Assembly (NCBI RefSeq): GCF_001307155.1
Contig: NZ_CP012830.1
Span: 1,481,501-1,545,500, forward strand
DNA length: 64,000 bases
Direction: 5' to 3'
Source of the DNA: Pseudomonas fluorescens
Lineage (GTDB): Bacteria; Pseudomonadota; Gammaproteobacteria; Pseudomonadales; Pseudomonadaceae
Shown here: positions 26,901 through 34,801 of the stretch, piece by piece
How the letters are laid out: every line of letters begins with the position of its first letter
Numbering within the stretch: position 1 is the stretch's first letter
Notes under the pieces: generated by a model
What the model saw: only the letters and a program-made list of their open reading frames with translations
Database searches by the model: none
What the model was told of the DNA's origin: nothing
Made by a program: the position numbers and the translations under genes

Positions 26901-28252
26901 TGATCCGCGCGCGCCTGAGCGCATTTGGTCCGTTGCCGATTCATGCGATTGCTCAACCGCTGGGGCTTTCGACGGCTCAAGTCACCCAAGCGCTGGCACA
27001 ACTGGAGCGCGAAGGCTACGTGTTGCGCGGGCGCTTCAGCCCGGCAGCCCCGCAGGAAGAATGGTGCGAGCGGCATTTGCTGGCGCGCATTCATCGTTAC
27101 ACGGTCAAACGCCTCCGACGGGAAATCGAGCCCGTGGCATTGCAGGACTTCATGCGCTTTCTGTTTGACTGGCAGCATCTGTCGCCAGCCACCCAAGGCC
27201 AGGGCAGCGCGGTGTTGCCGGCGATTGTCAGTCAGTTCGAAGGCTACCCGGCAGCCGCGTCTGCCTGGGACAGCGATCTTCTGCCGGCGCGGCTCAAGAA
27301 CTATTCGTCGACGTGGCTGGATGAGCTGTGCCGCAGCGGCAAACTGGTCTGGACCCGGCTGACGGTGCGCAACAAAGCCACTAGCGCAGCGCTGCGCAGC
27401 ACGCCGATTGTGTTGTTGCCACGGGCGCAGGTCCCGCTCTGGAGCAGCCTGACCGAGCCACCGGAGGTCAGCGAACTGTCGCCCAAAACCCAGAAAGTCC
27501 ATCAAGCGCTGAGCCAACATGGCGCGTTGTTCTTCGATGAGCTGCTGCACGAAGCCCATCTGCTGCGCAGTGAGCTGGAGATCGCCTTACAGGAACTGGT
27601 CGGCGCCGGTCTGGTCAACGCCGACAGCTTCGCCGGCCTGCGTGCGTTGATTACACCGGCCAGCAAACGCCAGGCGCGCAGCAGCCGACGGGGACGCGGG
27701 GCGTTTGTCGGCGGAATGGACGATGCCGGGCGCTGGGCCTTGTTGCGCCGTCAATCGACGCCGCCGGTTGTGGATAACCGTGGCACCCCGAGCGAAACCC
27801 TCGAACACATCGCCCTGACCTTGCTCAGGCGTTACGGCGTGGTGTTCTGGCGGCTGCTGGAACGCGAGGCCGAGTGGCTGCCGAGCTGGCGCGAATTGCT
27901 GCGCACCTTTCACCGGCTGGAGGCGCGTGGAGAGATTCGCGGCGGACGTTTTGTCAGTGGTCTGGCGGGCGAACAATTCGCCCTGCCCGAAGCGATCCCG
28001 CTGCTGCGCGAAGTGCGCCGCCGTCAGCATGACGGCAGCCTGATCAGTGTTTGCGGCGTCGACCCGCTAAACCTCGCCGGCACTCTGCTGCCGGGGCACA
28101 AAGTCCCGGCCCTCGCCAGCAACCGGCTGGTGTACCGCGATGGTTTGCCGGCCGCCGCCGAAATCGCCGGTACGCAGCATTACTGGCTGGAACTGGATCA
28201 GCCCAATACCGCTGAGCTGCACAAAAAACTGACTCAATACAGAACCCTGTAA
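23936..28252 (+). CDS. lhr: Lhr-type superfamily 2 DNA helicase (large, with C-terminal extension)
   Basis: A 1438-residue DEAD/DEAH helicase. Walker A APTGSGKT (about residues 50-57), DEIH (about 177), SATQ, and the motif VI block QRVGRSGHQVGG lie in the N-terminal 870-residue core, which also holds the Lhr winged-helix and beta-barrel domains. The remaining ~560 residues form the Lhr C-terminal domain seen in long bacterial forms. The ATG at 23936 (MNLPVSAESALAGFHPAVRAWF) follows the REP pair; upstream in-frame codons run through the repeat and are rejected. Family members unwind DNA and RNA-DNA hybrids and are linked to repair. Confidence 0.92.
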   Translation: MNLPVSAESALAGFHPAVRAWFNSTFPAVTAAQAGAWPLIRQRRSTLVAAPTGSGKTLTAFLAVIDDLVHQGLAHGGELPDETLVVYVSPLKALSNDIQINLQTPLAGITEQLRELGFPELQINTAVRTGDTPQKDRSAMRKSAPHILVTTPESLYVLLGSDSGRRMLASTRTVIVDEIHAIAGSKRGSHLALSLERLQALCCEPLMRIGLSATQKPIEAVSRFLVGTGRPCEIIDIGHARRRDLGIEVPPVPLSAVMANDVWELVYDRIAELAREHRTTLIFVNTRRLAERLSRHLSERLGKDAVAAHHGSLAKEFRLDAEQRLKRGDLQVLIATASLELGIDIGDVDLVCQIASPRSIAGFLQRVGRSGHQVGGTPKGRLFATTRDDLIECAALLDCVRRGELDTLLIPHAPLDVLAQQIVAEVSCQEWQERALLEMVRRASPYTELDDTHYQALLQMLAEGYNGRQGIRSAYLHRDAVTRTLRGRRGAKLTAVTSGGTIPDNADYSVLLEPQGLNIGSVNEDFAVESIAGDVFQLGNTSYRILRVETGKIRVEDAQGQPPTIPFWLGEAPGRSAELSLAVARLHAHLDELLGATPGDVQPSIDWLTETLGLNLASAEQLVDYLARARLTLGALPSQNTLLMERFFDESGGTQLIIHSLFGSRINRAWGLALRKRFCRTFNFELQAAASEDAIVLSLSTSHSFELDEVWRYLHSNTAEQILIQAVLDAPLFGVRWRWNAGVALALPRYSGGRKVPPQIQRMKSEDLIASVFPDQIACLENLVGEREIPDHPLVEQTLDDCLHEAMDCEGWLALLRRMESGEVRLISRDLPAPSPLAAEILSARPYTFLDDAPLEERRTQAVLNRRWSDPQSTDDLGALDAEAIQSVRDEAWPQPTSVDEMHEALMSLAAISNAEALANPQWSHWLQTLADSGRASRLQINAEHSLWLALERLTCLQAIYPHATLLPPLQALPGFDEPWDVDEALVELIRARLSAFGPLPIHAIAQPLGLSTAQVTQALAQLEREGYVLRGRFSPAAPQEEWCERHLLARIHRYTVKRLRREIEPVALQDFMRFLFDWQHLSPATQGQGSAVLPAIVSQFEGYPAAASAWDSDLLPARLKNYSSTWLDELCRSGKLVWTRLTVRNKATSAALRSTPIVLLPRAQVPLWSSLTEPPEVSELSPKTQKVHQALSQHGALFFDELLHEAHLLRSELEIALQELVGAGLVNADSFAGLRALITPASKRQARSSRRGRGAFVGGMDDAGRWALLRRQSTPPVVDNRGTPSETLEHIALTLLRRYGVVFWRLLEREAEWLPSWRELLRTFHRLEARGEIRGGRFVSGLAGEQFALPEAIPLLREVRRRQHDGSLISVCGVDPLNLAGTLLPGHKVPALASNRLVYRDGLPAAAEIAGTQHYWLELDQPNTAELHKKLTQYRTL

Positions 28253-28379
28253 GCGGTTTTCGGTTACGCGACTTTGATCTTTGCTTAAAGGTCAAATATC
28301 AAATGCCCGTCTCGCTATTTTTCCGCAAGAACCCAACCCCGACACTGCGCTCCTGAATCAAACCACCGGAGTTGCAGCC

Positions 28380-29591
28380 ATGCCCATTGCCTTGCTCGCG
28401 CTGACCCTTAGCGCTTTTGCCATCGGGACGACCGAGTTCGTCATCGTTGGCCTGTTACCCACCATCGGTGCCGACCTTGGGGTCAGCCTGCCGTCAGCCG
28501 GCCTGCTGGTCAGCCTTTACGCACTGGGTGTCGCCATTGGCGCACCCGTGCTCACCGCCCTGACTGGCAAGGTCCCACGCAAATTGTTGCTGCTGTCGCT
28601 GATGGTGCTGTTCACCCTCGGCAACCTGTTGGCCTGGAAAGCCCCGAGTTACGAATCGCTGGTCATTGCGCGAATCGTCACCGGCCTGGCCCACGGGGTG
28701 TTCTTCTCGATTGGCTCGACCATCGCCACCAGCCTGGTGCCGAAAGAAAAAGCCGCCAGCGCGATTGCCATCATGTTCACCGGCCTGACCGTGGCCCTGG
28801 TGACCGGCGTGCCGTTGGGGACCTTTATCGGTCAACATTTCGGCTGGCGCGAGACCTTCCTCGCCGTGTCGGCGCTGGGTGTGATTGCATTCATCGGCAG
28901 CCTGATCTACGTGCCAAAAAACATCGCCCACAGCAAACCCGCGTCGTTGTTGCAGCAATTGCAGGTACTGAAACAACCGCGTTTGCTGCTGGTGTACGCC
29001 ATGACGGCAGTCGGTTACGGCGGTTCGTTTATCGCCTTCACGTTCCTGGCACCGATTCTTCAGGATATTTCCGGCTTCAGCGCCAGCACCGTCAGCCTGG
29101 TGCTGCTGGTCTACGGAGTCTCGGTGGCCATCGGCAATATCTGGGGCGGCAAACTGGCCGATAAACGCGGCCCGATCAGCGCGCTGAAACTGATCTTCGC
29201 CCTGCTCGCCGCGGTGCTGTTCGTACTGACCTTTACCGCCGGTAATCCTTGGCTGGCACTGGCCACCGTACTGGTCTGGGGCGCCGTGGCGTTCGGCAAC
29301 GTGCCCGGCCTGCAAGTGTATGTGGTGCGTCAGGCTGAGCATCACACGCCGAACGCGGTGGACGTTGCGTCAGGTCTGAACATCGCAGCCTTCAACCTCG
29401 GCATCGCTGGCGGTGCCTGGGGTGGCGGGTTGATCGTCGCCCACATGGGCTTGATCCATACTGCGTGGATCGGTGGTCTGGTCGTGCTGGTCGCGTTGGC
29501 GCTGACCGCCTGGAGCGGTCGTCTCGATCGCCTCGGCCCGGTGTATGCCGAGCCGGTGCAGGGTTCGGCACAGATTGTCGCCGGGCACTGA
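28380..29591 (+). CDS. MFS efflux transporter, AraJ/NepI-like
   Basis: A 403-residue 12-helix transporter of the major facilitator superfamily, drug:H+ antiporter class. The start MPIALLALTLSAFAIGTTEFVIVGLLP carries the GTTEFV motif of sugar and nucleoside efflux proteins, and the motif A region reads GAPVLTALTGKVPRK. GGAG lies eight bases before the ATG at 28380; codons upstream are not conserved-looking. A terminator follows. Substrate unknown: arabinose-like sugars, purine nucleosides and drugs are all transported by relatives. Confidence 0.88.
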   Translation: MPIALLALTLSAFAIGTTEFVIVGLLPTIGADLGVSLPSAGLLVSLYALGVAIGAPVLTALTGKVPRKLLLLSLMVLFTLGNLLAWKAPSYESLVIARIVTGLAHGVFFSIGSTIATSLVPKEKAASAIAIMFTGLTVALVTGVPLGTFIGQHFGWRETFLAVSALGVIAFIGSLIYVPKNIAHSKPASLLQQLQVLKQPRLLLVYAMTAVGYGGSFIAFTFLAPILQDISGFSASTVSLVLLVYGVSVAIGNIWGGKLADKRGPISALKLIFALLAAVLFVLTFTAGNPWLALATVLVWGAVAFGNVPGLQVYVVRQAEHHTPNAVDVASGLNIAAFNLGIAGGAWGGGLIVAHMGLIHTAWIGGLVVLVALALTAWSGRLDRLGPVYAEPVQGSAQIVAGH

Positions 29592-29603
29592 TCCTTCAAA
29601 CCA

Positions 29604-29629
29604 ACGCAGCCTTCGGGCTGCGTTTTTTT
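29604..29629 (+). terminator. Intrinsic terminator after the MFS gene
   Basis: ACGCAGCC-TTC-GGGCTGCGT followed by seven T residues. Confidence 0.9.
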
Positions 29630-29654
29630 GTGCTTCACGCAGGGGCTGTGTTGC

Positions 29655-30644
29655 TTATTGCCGTGCGGGGGCCGTCACCCCGAATCGTGCGCGATAATCG
29701 CTCGGCGCCAGACCGGTGATTTTCTTGAACGTGGCGCGAAACGCACTCGGGTCCGAGTAGCCGACGTTCCAGGCGATGTGATCGATGGTGCCGTTGGTGA
29801 ACTCAAGCATTTCCCGGGCCTTGCCGACTCGCAGATGCTGACAGTATTCGGTCGGTTTCAAACCGGTCGCAGCTCGAAAGCGCCGCAGGAATGTCCGCTC
29901 TTCCAGCCCTGCCTGCTGCGACATCACGCTCAGCGACACCTCCACCGCCCCATTGGCTTGCAGCCAGTGCTGGACCTTGAGAATCGCTGCATCGCCATGG
30001 CTCAGAATCGGTGCGAAGTTACTGCCGCATTCGCTCGCACTGTCGCTGTGTTCGATCACCAGAAAACGCGCAGTGCTGGTGGCGATGCTCGGCCCCATCA
30101 GACGATTGACCAGGCGCAAACCCAGCTCCGACCAAGCCATTAATCCGCCAGTGGTGATCAGGTCGCCGTCGTCGACGATGGGCTTGTCGGCGTTGAGCGC
30201 GACCTTCGGGTAACGCTCGGCGAATTTTTTCGCCGAGGTCCAGTGGGTGGTGGCGCGGCGACCGTCGAGCAGACCGCTTTCGGCCAACAGAATAGACCCC
30301 ACGCACACCCCGCCAAGGGTCGCGCCGGCCGCGTGTTGCTGGCGAATCCACTGAATAAGCGCAGGCGATGCCTGACCTTCGGAAAAGCCGCCAATCGAGG
30401 GCGGGATCAACAGCGCTATCAGTGCGCCGTCAGCAGCGGGATGACTGTCGTAAATGCGTTGGGGCGCATGCTCGGCATTCGCCTGCCAGTGGCTGACTCG
30501 CAACAATGGCAGTTGCACGCTCTGATGCTCGGCGGCAATGCGATTCGCGACACCGAACAAATCCGTCAAACCATGCACCGCCGCCATCTGCGCGCCGGGA
30601 TAGATCAGCACGCCCAACTCGGCGACTGCGCGTTCTACGCCCAT
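29655..30644 (-). CDS. GlxA-family transcriptional regulator (DJ-1/PfpI domain plus AraC HTH)
   Basis: A 329-residue regulator. The N-terminal DJ-1/PfpI amidotransferase-like domain (about 1-190) has the nucleophile-elbow Cys in GGVCVGSILLAESGLLDGRRATTHW. The C-terminal AraC-type double helix-turn-helix (about 225-325) reads LEERTFLRRFRAATGLKPTEYCQ...DHIAWNVGYSDPSAFRATFKKITGLAPSDYR. The ATG at 30644 follows a GGGGG stretch; the 32-codon longer reading enters the neighbour's promoter region. It is divergent from the isochorismatase-like gene and probably controls it. Confidence 0.88.
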   Translation of the reverse strand: MGVERAVAELGVLIYPGAQMAAVHGLTDLFGVANRIAAEHQSVQLPLLRVSHWQANAEHAPQRIYDSHPAADGALIALLIPPSIGGFSEGQASPALIQWIRQQHAAGATLGGVCVGSILLAESGLLDGRRATTHWTSAKKFAERYPKVALNADKPIVDDGDLITTGGLMAWSELGLRLVNRLMGPSIATSTARFLVIEHSDSASECGSNFAPILSHGDAAILKVQHWLQANGAVEVSLSVMSQQAGLEERTFLRRFRAATGLKPTEYCQHLRVGKAREMLEFTNGTIDHIAWNVGYSDPSAFRATFKKITGLAPSDYRARFGVTAPARQ

Positions 30645-30742
30645 TGTCAGTTTTCCCCCTTCTATTGTCGGTGCGGCCAATCCTCGAACGGCCGGCGAAA
30701 CCCAATACTTCGTTCCACACCACCCCTTCCGAGGAAACACCC

Positions 30743-31297
30743 ATGGCCAAGCAAGCGCTCATCGTAGTCGATATCCAGAATGACTACTTCCCTCAAGGCA
30801 AATGGCCGCTGGTCGGCGCTGACGCGGCGGCCGACAATGCTGCGCGGGTGATCCAGGCCTTCCGTGATGCCGGTGATCAGGTGGTGCATATCCGCCACGA
30901 ATTCACCTCTGACACCGCGCCGTTTTTCACACCGGGCTCGGAGGGTGCGCAGCTGCACCAAAAAGTCCGCAACCGCAGCCATGAACCGGTGGTGCTCAAA
31001 CACTTCGTCAACGCGTTCCGCGAAACCGAACTGGAGGCGATCCTTGACCAACACGGCATCGACAACCTGGTGATCGTCGGCAGCATGAGCCACATGTGCA
31101 TCGATGGCGCCGCACGTGCCGCGGCCGATCTTGGCTACGGCGTCACAGTGATCCACGACGCCTGCGCCACCCGTGACCTGGAGTTCAACGGGGTTATCGT
31201 TCCGGCGGCCCAGGTACACGCGGCCTTCATGTCGGCCCTGGGATTTGCCTATGCAACGGTGGTGTCCACCGACGATTTCCTGGCGGCCAGTCACTGA
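30743..31297 (+). CDS. Isochorismatase-family cysteine hydrolase
   Basis: A 184-residue hydrolase. The catalytic triad of the family is visible: Asp in IVVDIQNDYF (about residue 10), a Lys in VLKHFVNAF, and Cys in VGSMSHMCIDGAARAA with its cis-peptide bond region. Relatives hydrolyse nicotinamide, ureas or isochorismate. GAGG lies eight bases before the ATG at 30743. The divergent GlxA-type regulator, 98 nt away, suggests induction by the substrate. Exact substrate not readable. Confidence 0.88.
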   Translation: MAKQALIVVDIQNDYFPQGKWPLVGADAAADNAARVIQAFRDAGDQVVHIRHEFTSDTAPFFTPGSEGAQLHQKVRNRSHEPVVLKHFVNAFRETELEAILDQHGIDNLVIVGSMSHMCIDGAARAAADLGYGVTVIHDACATRDLEFNGVIVPAAQVHAAFMSALGFAYATVVSTDDFLAASH

Positions 31298-31396
31298 GCT
31301 TCCCCTATCCGGGCGCGCCCCATGGGCTGACGGATACCCATGAAGGCGAATGCGGACATGTCGGCGCTCGCCAAAGGCTGATCCAAACCGCCGAAA

Positions 31397-31438
31397 ACAA
31401 AAGGCCCGTAGCGTTTTAGCGCTATGGGCCTTTTGTTT
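31397..31438 (+). terminator. Intrinsic terminator after the isochorismatase-like gene
   Basis: AAAAGGCCCGTAGCG-loop-CGCTATGGGCCTTTTG, with T residues on both sides. Confidence 0.85.
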
Positions 31439-31583
31439 GTCGTCAGAAAAACAACAGCCGTCGAGATTTTTTATCTCTAAAGCCAACGCCTTTAACTCAA
31501 GCGCCGAGCCTTGTCTGGCGTGGGCTGCAGGCCGATCCAATCATTTCGTCCTGAGAGGCGAGTAAGAATAATCCTACAAAATA

Positions 31584-31599
31584 CTGGACATATATACAG
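31584..31599. promoter_or_regulatory. Candidate LexA (SOS) box
   Basis: CTGGACATATATACAG has the CTG-N10-CAG frame and matches 14 of 16 positions of the LexA consensus CTGTATATATATACAG. It lies 82-97 nt before the start of the secreted PPC-domain protein and overlaps the only TATATA in that spacer. No other gene could be its target. Confidence 0.55.
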
Positions 31600-31680
31600 T
31601 ACAAATTTACATTCAATCCCAGGTGCAGGGATTCACTTTGTACCCATAGCATTATTTTTTTAAGCAGGTTTGGATAAACA

Positions 31681-33180
31681 ATGAAAGTAAAAAATGGATT
31701 TTTGTTAGGAACCGCCATTGCGGCTTCCTGCTTCATTTCGGCCTATGCCCTGGCTGAGCAATACCCCACACACACCAGCGAACAGCTCACCAGGCAGGCT
31801 ATCAAGCAAGCGGTGAAGCAGGCGCTCAAGGCTGGCGGTAAAGTCGAGGCGAAGAAGGTTTCGCCGACGCTGATGCTGAAGGCTCAAGCGGCGCAACAAG
31901 CGAAAGCTTCCGGTCCGTCCAAGGCTGTCAGCAAGGCCGCCGCCAGGTCCGCACCTTACGAAACGGTGCTGTCTGCACCGGGGACCAACGTTCTCAAACA
32001 GAGCCAGACGAAAGCCGCGAGCGAAGCCCAGGCTGCGTTCGTTCCTCTGTGCGATACGCTGGAGATCAATAACCTTTACACCCTGAGCAATACACAGACC
32101 GGTGCCAGCATTTGCTATCACTTCAACGTGCCGAAAAAGGCCAAGGCCACTGTGCTGCTGGTCGGTCAGAGCGCTGGCACCAACATGGCGCTGACCTTGT
32201 TTCAGGACGACGGTCAAAACAACCTGATCCCCCTCGGCACATCCGACAGCCCGGGTAATGGCGATGAATCACTGAGCGGCATCCTTGAAGCAGGTGACTA
32301 CTACTGGTTCATGCAGGCCAATACTGCCGATGGTTCGGACTTCAGTTTCGGTGCCGACGTCAACAGCAACATCGATGACTACGAGCCCAATGACACCGCG
32401 CAGACAGCCCGCGCACTGCCCGATGCACTGAACCAGATCACTGGCAACCTCGACAGTCCGACTGACGTCGATTACTTCGACTTCACCGCTGTGCGTGGTC
32501 AGAGCGTCAGCATGTACCTGGGCGATGACAAAAAGGGCACTCGCAACCAGTGGATCTTCGAACGTTTCGACGGAGCCAACTGGATCACCATTCCTGCCAA
32601 CGCCACATCGACTTACCCAACCCTGGCCCCCAATGCCGTGGTGAAAGTTCGCGTACGGGCAAATCCGGAAGTGACCTGGAATGGAGGTTCTCAATACAAA
32701 CTGAGCCTGGGTTCCAGCCCACGACTGAACAGCTCTGATGTCCAGGGCGACAGCGTTGTCAGAATCCCGAACTCGGCCCCGACCGCCTATGGCTACATGA
32801 CGACTCAGGCGGCTAAAACGCTGACCTGGTCGACGAACTGGTCAGACAGTACCGGCGCTCCGCTGCTTGGGGTAACCCCGGTACTTCGCCTCGATCAGGA
32901 TTGGGTCAACACCGAAATCAACTACAAGGACCATGAAGCTAAAACCAATAGCGCCGGTACGTCGACGTCGAGTGTCACGCTGGGTGCTTGCAACTACCGG
33001 TATCAGACGCAGTACCAGGCCTATAGCGGACCGTATCTCTATACTTGGGACACCACCTACGACTATGGCGCCTGGCGCATCGAGCTCAAGGAGTTCCCAG
33101 GCGTAGGGGTTGGCGGGGAAAACGTTCCGTACGTATCCTTTGGCCATCTCTGCAGCCAGACGATTGTTGGCAGAAACTAA
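31681..33180 (+). CDS. Secreted protein with tandem PPC-like beta domains
   Basis: A 499-residue exported protein of unknown function. A signal peptide (residues 1 to about 25, cleavage after ALA) is followed by an Ala/Lys/Gln-rich low-complexity stretch (about 30-110). Two domains of the bacterial pre-peptidase C-terminal (PPC) type come next: the first ends GILEAGDYYWFMQANTADGSDFSFGADV, the second starts DDYEPNDTAQTARALPDALNQITGNLDSPTDVDYFDF. A Tyr/Trp-rich C-terminal domain (about 350-499) has two of the protein's four cysteines. No protease or lipase catalytic domain is present, so the PPC domains stand alone. The ribosome-binding site is weak. Confidence 0.8.
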   Translation: MKVKNGFLLGTAIAASCFISAYALAEQYPTHTSEQLTRQAIKQAVKQALKAGGKVEAKKVSPTLMLKAQAAQQAKASGPSKAVSKAAARSAPYETVLSAPGTNVLKQSQTKAASEAQAAFVPLCDTLEINNLYTLSNTQTGASICYHFNVPKKAKATVLLVGQSAGTNMALTLFQDDGQNNLIPLGTSDSPGNGDESLSGILEAGDYYWFMQANTADGSDFSFGADVNSNIDDYEPNDTAQTARALPDALNQITGNLDSPTDVDYFDFTAVRGQSVSMYLGDDKKGTRNQWIFERFDGANWITIPANATSTYPTLAPNAVVKVRVRANPEVTWNGGSQYKLSLGSSPRLNSSDVQGDSVVRIPNSAPTAYGYMTTQAAKTLTWSTNWSDSTGAPLLGVTPVLRLDQDWVNTEINYKDHEAKTNSAGTSTSSVTLGACNYRYQTQYQAYSGPYLYTWDTTYDYGAWRIELKEFPGVGVGGENVPYVSFGHLCSQTIVGRN

Positions 33181-33230
33181 AACCGAGCAAGACCAGGGGG
33201 GCAGACCTGATGGCGTTGCCCCCCATCACG

Positions 33231-33269
33231 AAAAAGGCCCGCAGCGTTGACGCACTGCGGGCCTTTTTT
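33231..33269 (+). terminator. Intrinsic terminator after the PPC-domain gene
   Basis: AAAAAGGCCCGCAG...CTGCGGGCCTTTTTT. A second GC stem, GGGGGGCA/TGCCCCCC, lies just before it (33196-33224). Confidence 0.88.
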
Positions 33270-33296
33270 CGTGATGAAAATCAGTCGATTAAAAAT

Positions 33297-33308
33297 CTCA
33301 CGCGTGAG
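33297..33308. promoter_or_regulatory. Palindromic operator candidate, left copy
   Basis: CTCACGCGTGAG, a perfect 12-bp palindrome that ends 3 nt before the candidate -35 element at 33312. The same TCTCACGCGTGA core recurs at 33341-33352. Confidence 0.6.
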
Positions 33309-33311
33309 TTG

Positions 33312-33340
33312 TTGAGAGTGCCTGAATTTATCTGTAGTGT
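33312..33340 (+). promoter_or_regulatory. Candidate promoter of the yjf-like operon
   Basis: TTGAGA (33312-33317), 17-nt spacer, TAGTGT (33335-33340). The two palindromes lie immediately outside the -35 and -10 elements, the geometry expected of a repressor-controlled promoter. The -10 hexamer is a weak match. Confidence 0.4.
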
Positions 33341-33341
33341 T

Positions 33342-33353
33342 CTCACGCGTGAT
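33342..33353. promoter_or_regulatory. Palindromic operator candidate, right copy
   Basis: CTCACGCGTGAT, 11 of 12 bases identical to the left copy and centred 45 bp from it, about four helical turns. It begins 2 nt after the candidate -10 element and ends 24 nt before the yjfI-like ATG. Confidence 0.6.
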
Positions 33354-33377
33354 ACAAAACAAAGCGGAGCCACTGCA

Positions 33378-34055
33378 ATGAAACGTCGCTCTCCAGCAGC
33401 CTCAGACACAACACCCGCGAGCAGCCAGGGAGAGCGCTCGAAACCCTCCGCGAAAAAACCATCGAGCTTCTATATGAAGCAGATGCGCGGAGGACTTAGC
33501 GCCGCCGGCTATGTGAAACATGAAACTTGGGTGCTTCCCGAAAACCGGAGCCTGCTCAAGCAAATGGAGAAACAGCTACGCCAGCCGATCCTGGCTGGTT
33601 CATTCATGTTGGAGGATTACATGAGCGCAGGTAACAACTGGAACATCGATCGCCTCTTCAGCGCCCTGCAGGCCCTTGATGAGGTGGTATCCAACGAAAT
33701 CACCCTGACGTTGATTCAAGGCTCCGAGCAGAGCATCAAGCTTGAAATGAACGAGTTTGGCGGGCTGCCGATTTACATCGCTGTCGTCGGCGAGCAAATC
33801 ATCGTCGACACGGTGCTGGTCGATCTCGAATCCATCAAGGACGTGCAGCGTTTCAACGATGCCGTGCTGCGCAGCCGGGAAATGTTCCCGCTGTCGTCGA
33901 TCGGTATCGAATCCATGCCCAACGGCCAGACCGTCTACAACATGTTCGGTGCGCTCAGTTCCGAGTCCAGCCTGACCAACGTCGTGACCGAAATCAAAAC
34001 CCTCGTCGACAACGTTCAGCGCGCCAGCGAAGCCTTCGAAAGCTTCTTCAACTAA
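33378..34055 (+). CDS. yjfI: YjfI family protein (DUF2170)
   Basis: A 225-residue cytoplasmic protein. Residues 1 to about 35 are a Ser/Pro/Lys-rich extension, then SFYMKQMRGGLSAAGYVKHETWVLPENRSLLKQMEKQLRQPI, followed by the acidic DUF2170 domain (about 90-225). The ATG at 33378 is used because everything upstream in frame runs through the terminator and operators. In E. coli yjfI precedes the PspA paralogue yjfJ, as here. Molecular role unknown. Confidence 0.85.
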   Translation: MKRRSPAASDTTPASSQGERSKPSAKKPSSFYMKQMRGGLSAAGYVKHETWVLPENRSLLKQMEKQLRQPILAGSFMLEDYMSAGNNWNIDRLFSALQALDEVVSNEITLTLIQGSEQSIKLEMNEFGGLPIYIAVVGEQIIVDTVLVDLESIKDVQRFNDAVLRSREMFPLSSIGIESMPNGQTVYNMFGALSSESSLTNVVTEIKTLVDNVQRASEAFESFFN

Positions 34056-34074
34056 TTTTCGGGAGTACCGACGC

Positions 34075-34776
34075 ATGCAAAACCAATCGATCTGGAGCAA
34101 GTTGTTCACCGCACTGCGTGGCGGTGCCAGCGAAGTCGGCGAAGCCATCGCCGACCAACAGGCCCTGCGCATCCTCGATCAGGAAATCCGCGACGCCGAC
34201 AGCGCTCTGGCAAACGCCAAGCGCGAACTGGTCACCATCATGGCCAAGCACAAACTCTCGGCCGAGCGCGTGGCGCAGTACAACGCCAAGATCAAGGACC
34301 TGGAATCCAAGGCCATGGCCGCGCTCCAGGCCAACCGTGAAGACCTGGCTCTGGAAGTGGCCGAAGCCATTTCGACCCTGACCAACGAACACGACGCCGA
34401 ACAGAAGCAAACCACCGAGTTCGGTGCCTACGCCGACAAAATGCGCAAGGACATCACCAAGGCCGAAGCCCGCATCAAGAGCCTGCGCCAACAAGTGGAC
34501 ATGGCCAAGGCCCGTGAAAGCGTACAGAAAGCGCAGGTCAGCGCCTCCATCGCCAGCGGCGGCGCCAACGGCAAACTGGAAACCGCCGTCGGCACCTTGA
34601 ATCGCCTGCAAGCCAAGCAGGAACAACGTGCTGCCGAGCTGGAAGCGAGCGACGAACTGGCGGACGCGTCCACCGGCAACGACCTGGAGCGCAAGCTGCG
34701 CGAAGCCGGCATCACACCGGACCAGGGCAGTGCGAACTCGATTCTGGACCGCCTGAAAAAACAATCGGCCGAGTAA
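34075..34776 (+). CDS. yjfJ: PspA/IM30 family protein (YjfJ-like)
   Basis: A 233-residue, almost entirely alpha-helical protein of the PspA/Vipp1 (ESCRT-III-like) family. It has a long coiled coil (about residues 25-180) typified by RILDQEIRDADSALANAKRELVTIMAKHK and a C-terminal helix LKKQSAE. Family members form scaffolds on the inner membrane and maintain it under stress. The gene has a GGGAG ribosome-binding site and follows yjfI by 19 nt. A terminator lies just downstream, which should make this and yjfI the most abundant products of the operon. Confidence 0.92.
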   Translation: MQNQSIWSKLFTALRGGASEVGEAIADQQALRILDQEIRDADSALANAKRELVTIMAKHKLSAERVAQYNAKIKDLESKAMAALQANREDLALEVAEAISTLTNEHDAEQKQTTEFGAYADKMRKDITKAEARIKSLRQQVDMAKARESVQKAQVSASIASGGANGKLETAVGTLNRLQAKQEQRAAELEASDELADASTGNDLERKLREAGITPDQGSANSILDRLKKQSAE

Positions 34777-34801
34777 CCGGCTTACGCAAGCACTCAGAAG
34801 C

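Larger units (their letters stand above)
31298..31680. other. Intergenic region with terminator and LexA-like box
   Basis: A 383-nt spacer. The left part holds an intrinsic terminator (31397-31438). The right 140 nt are clearly AT-rich compared with the surroundings and contain the LexA-like box at 31584-31599 and a run of eight T residues shortly before the next gene. A 79-codon reverse frame here overlaps the start of the next gene and shows no family resemblance. Confidence 0.6.

Noticed and set aside
31497..31736. Reverse-strand frame of 79 codons at the start of the PPC-domain gene
   Set aside because: It overlaps the start of a gene with a clear signal peptide, lies in the AT-rich regulatory stretch and shows no family resemblance.
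33045..33377. Possible 111-codon extension of yjfI
   Set aside because: It runs through the end of the preceding gene, an intrinsic terminator and both palindromic operator candidates.
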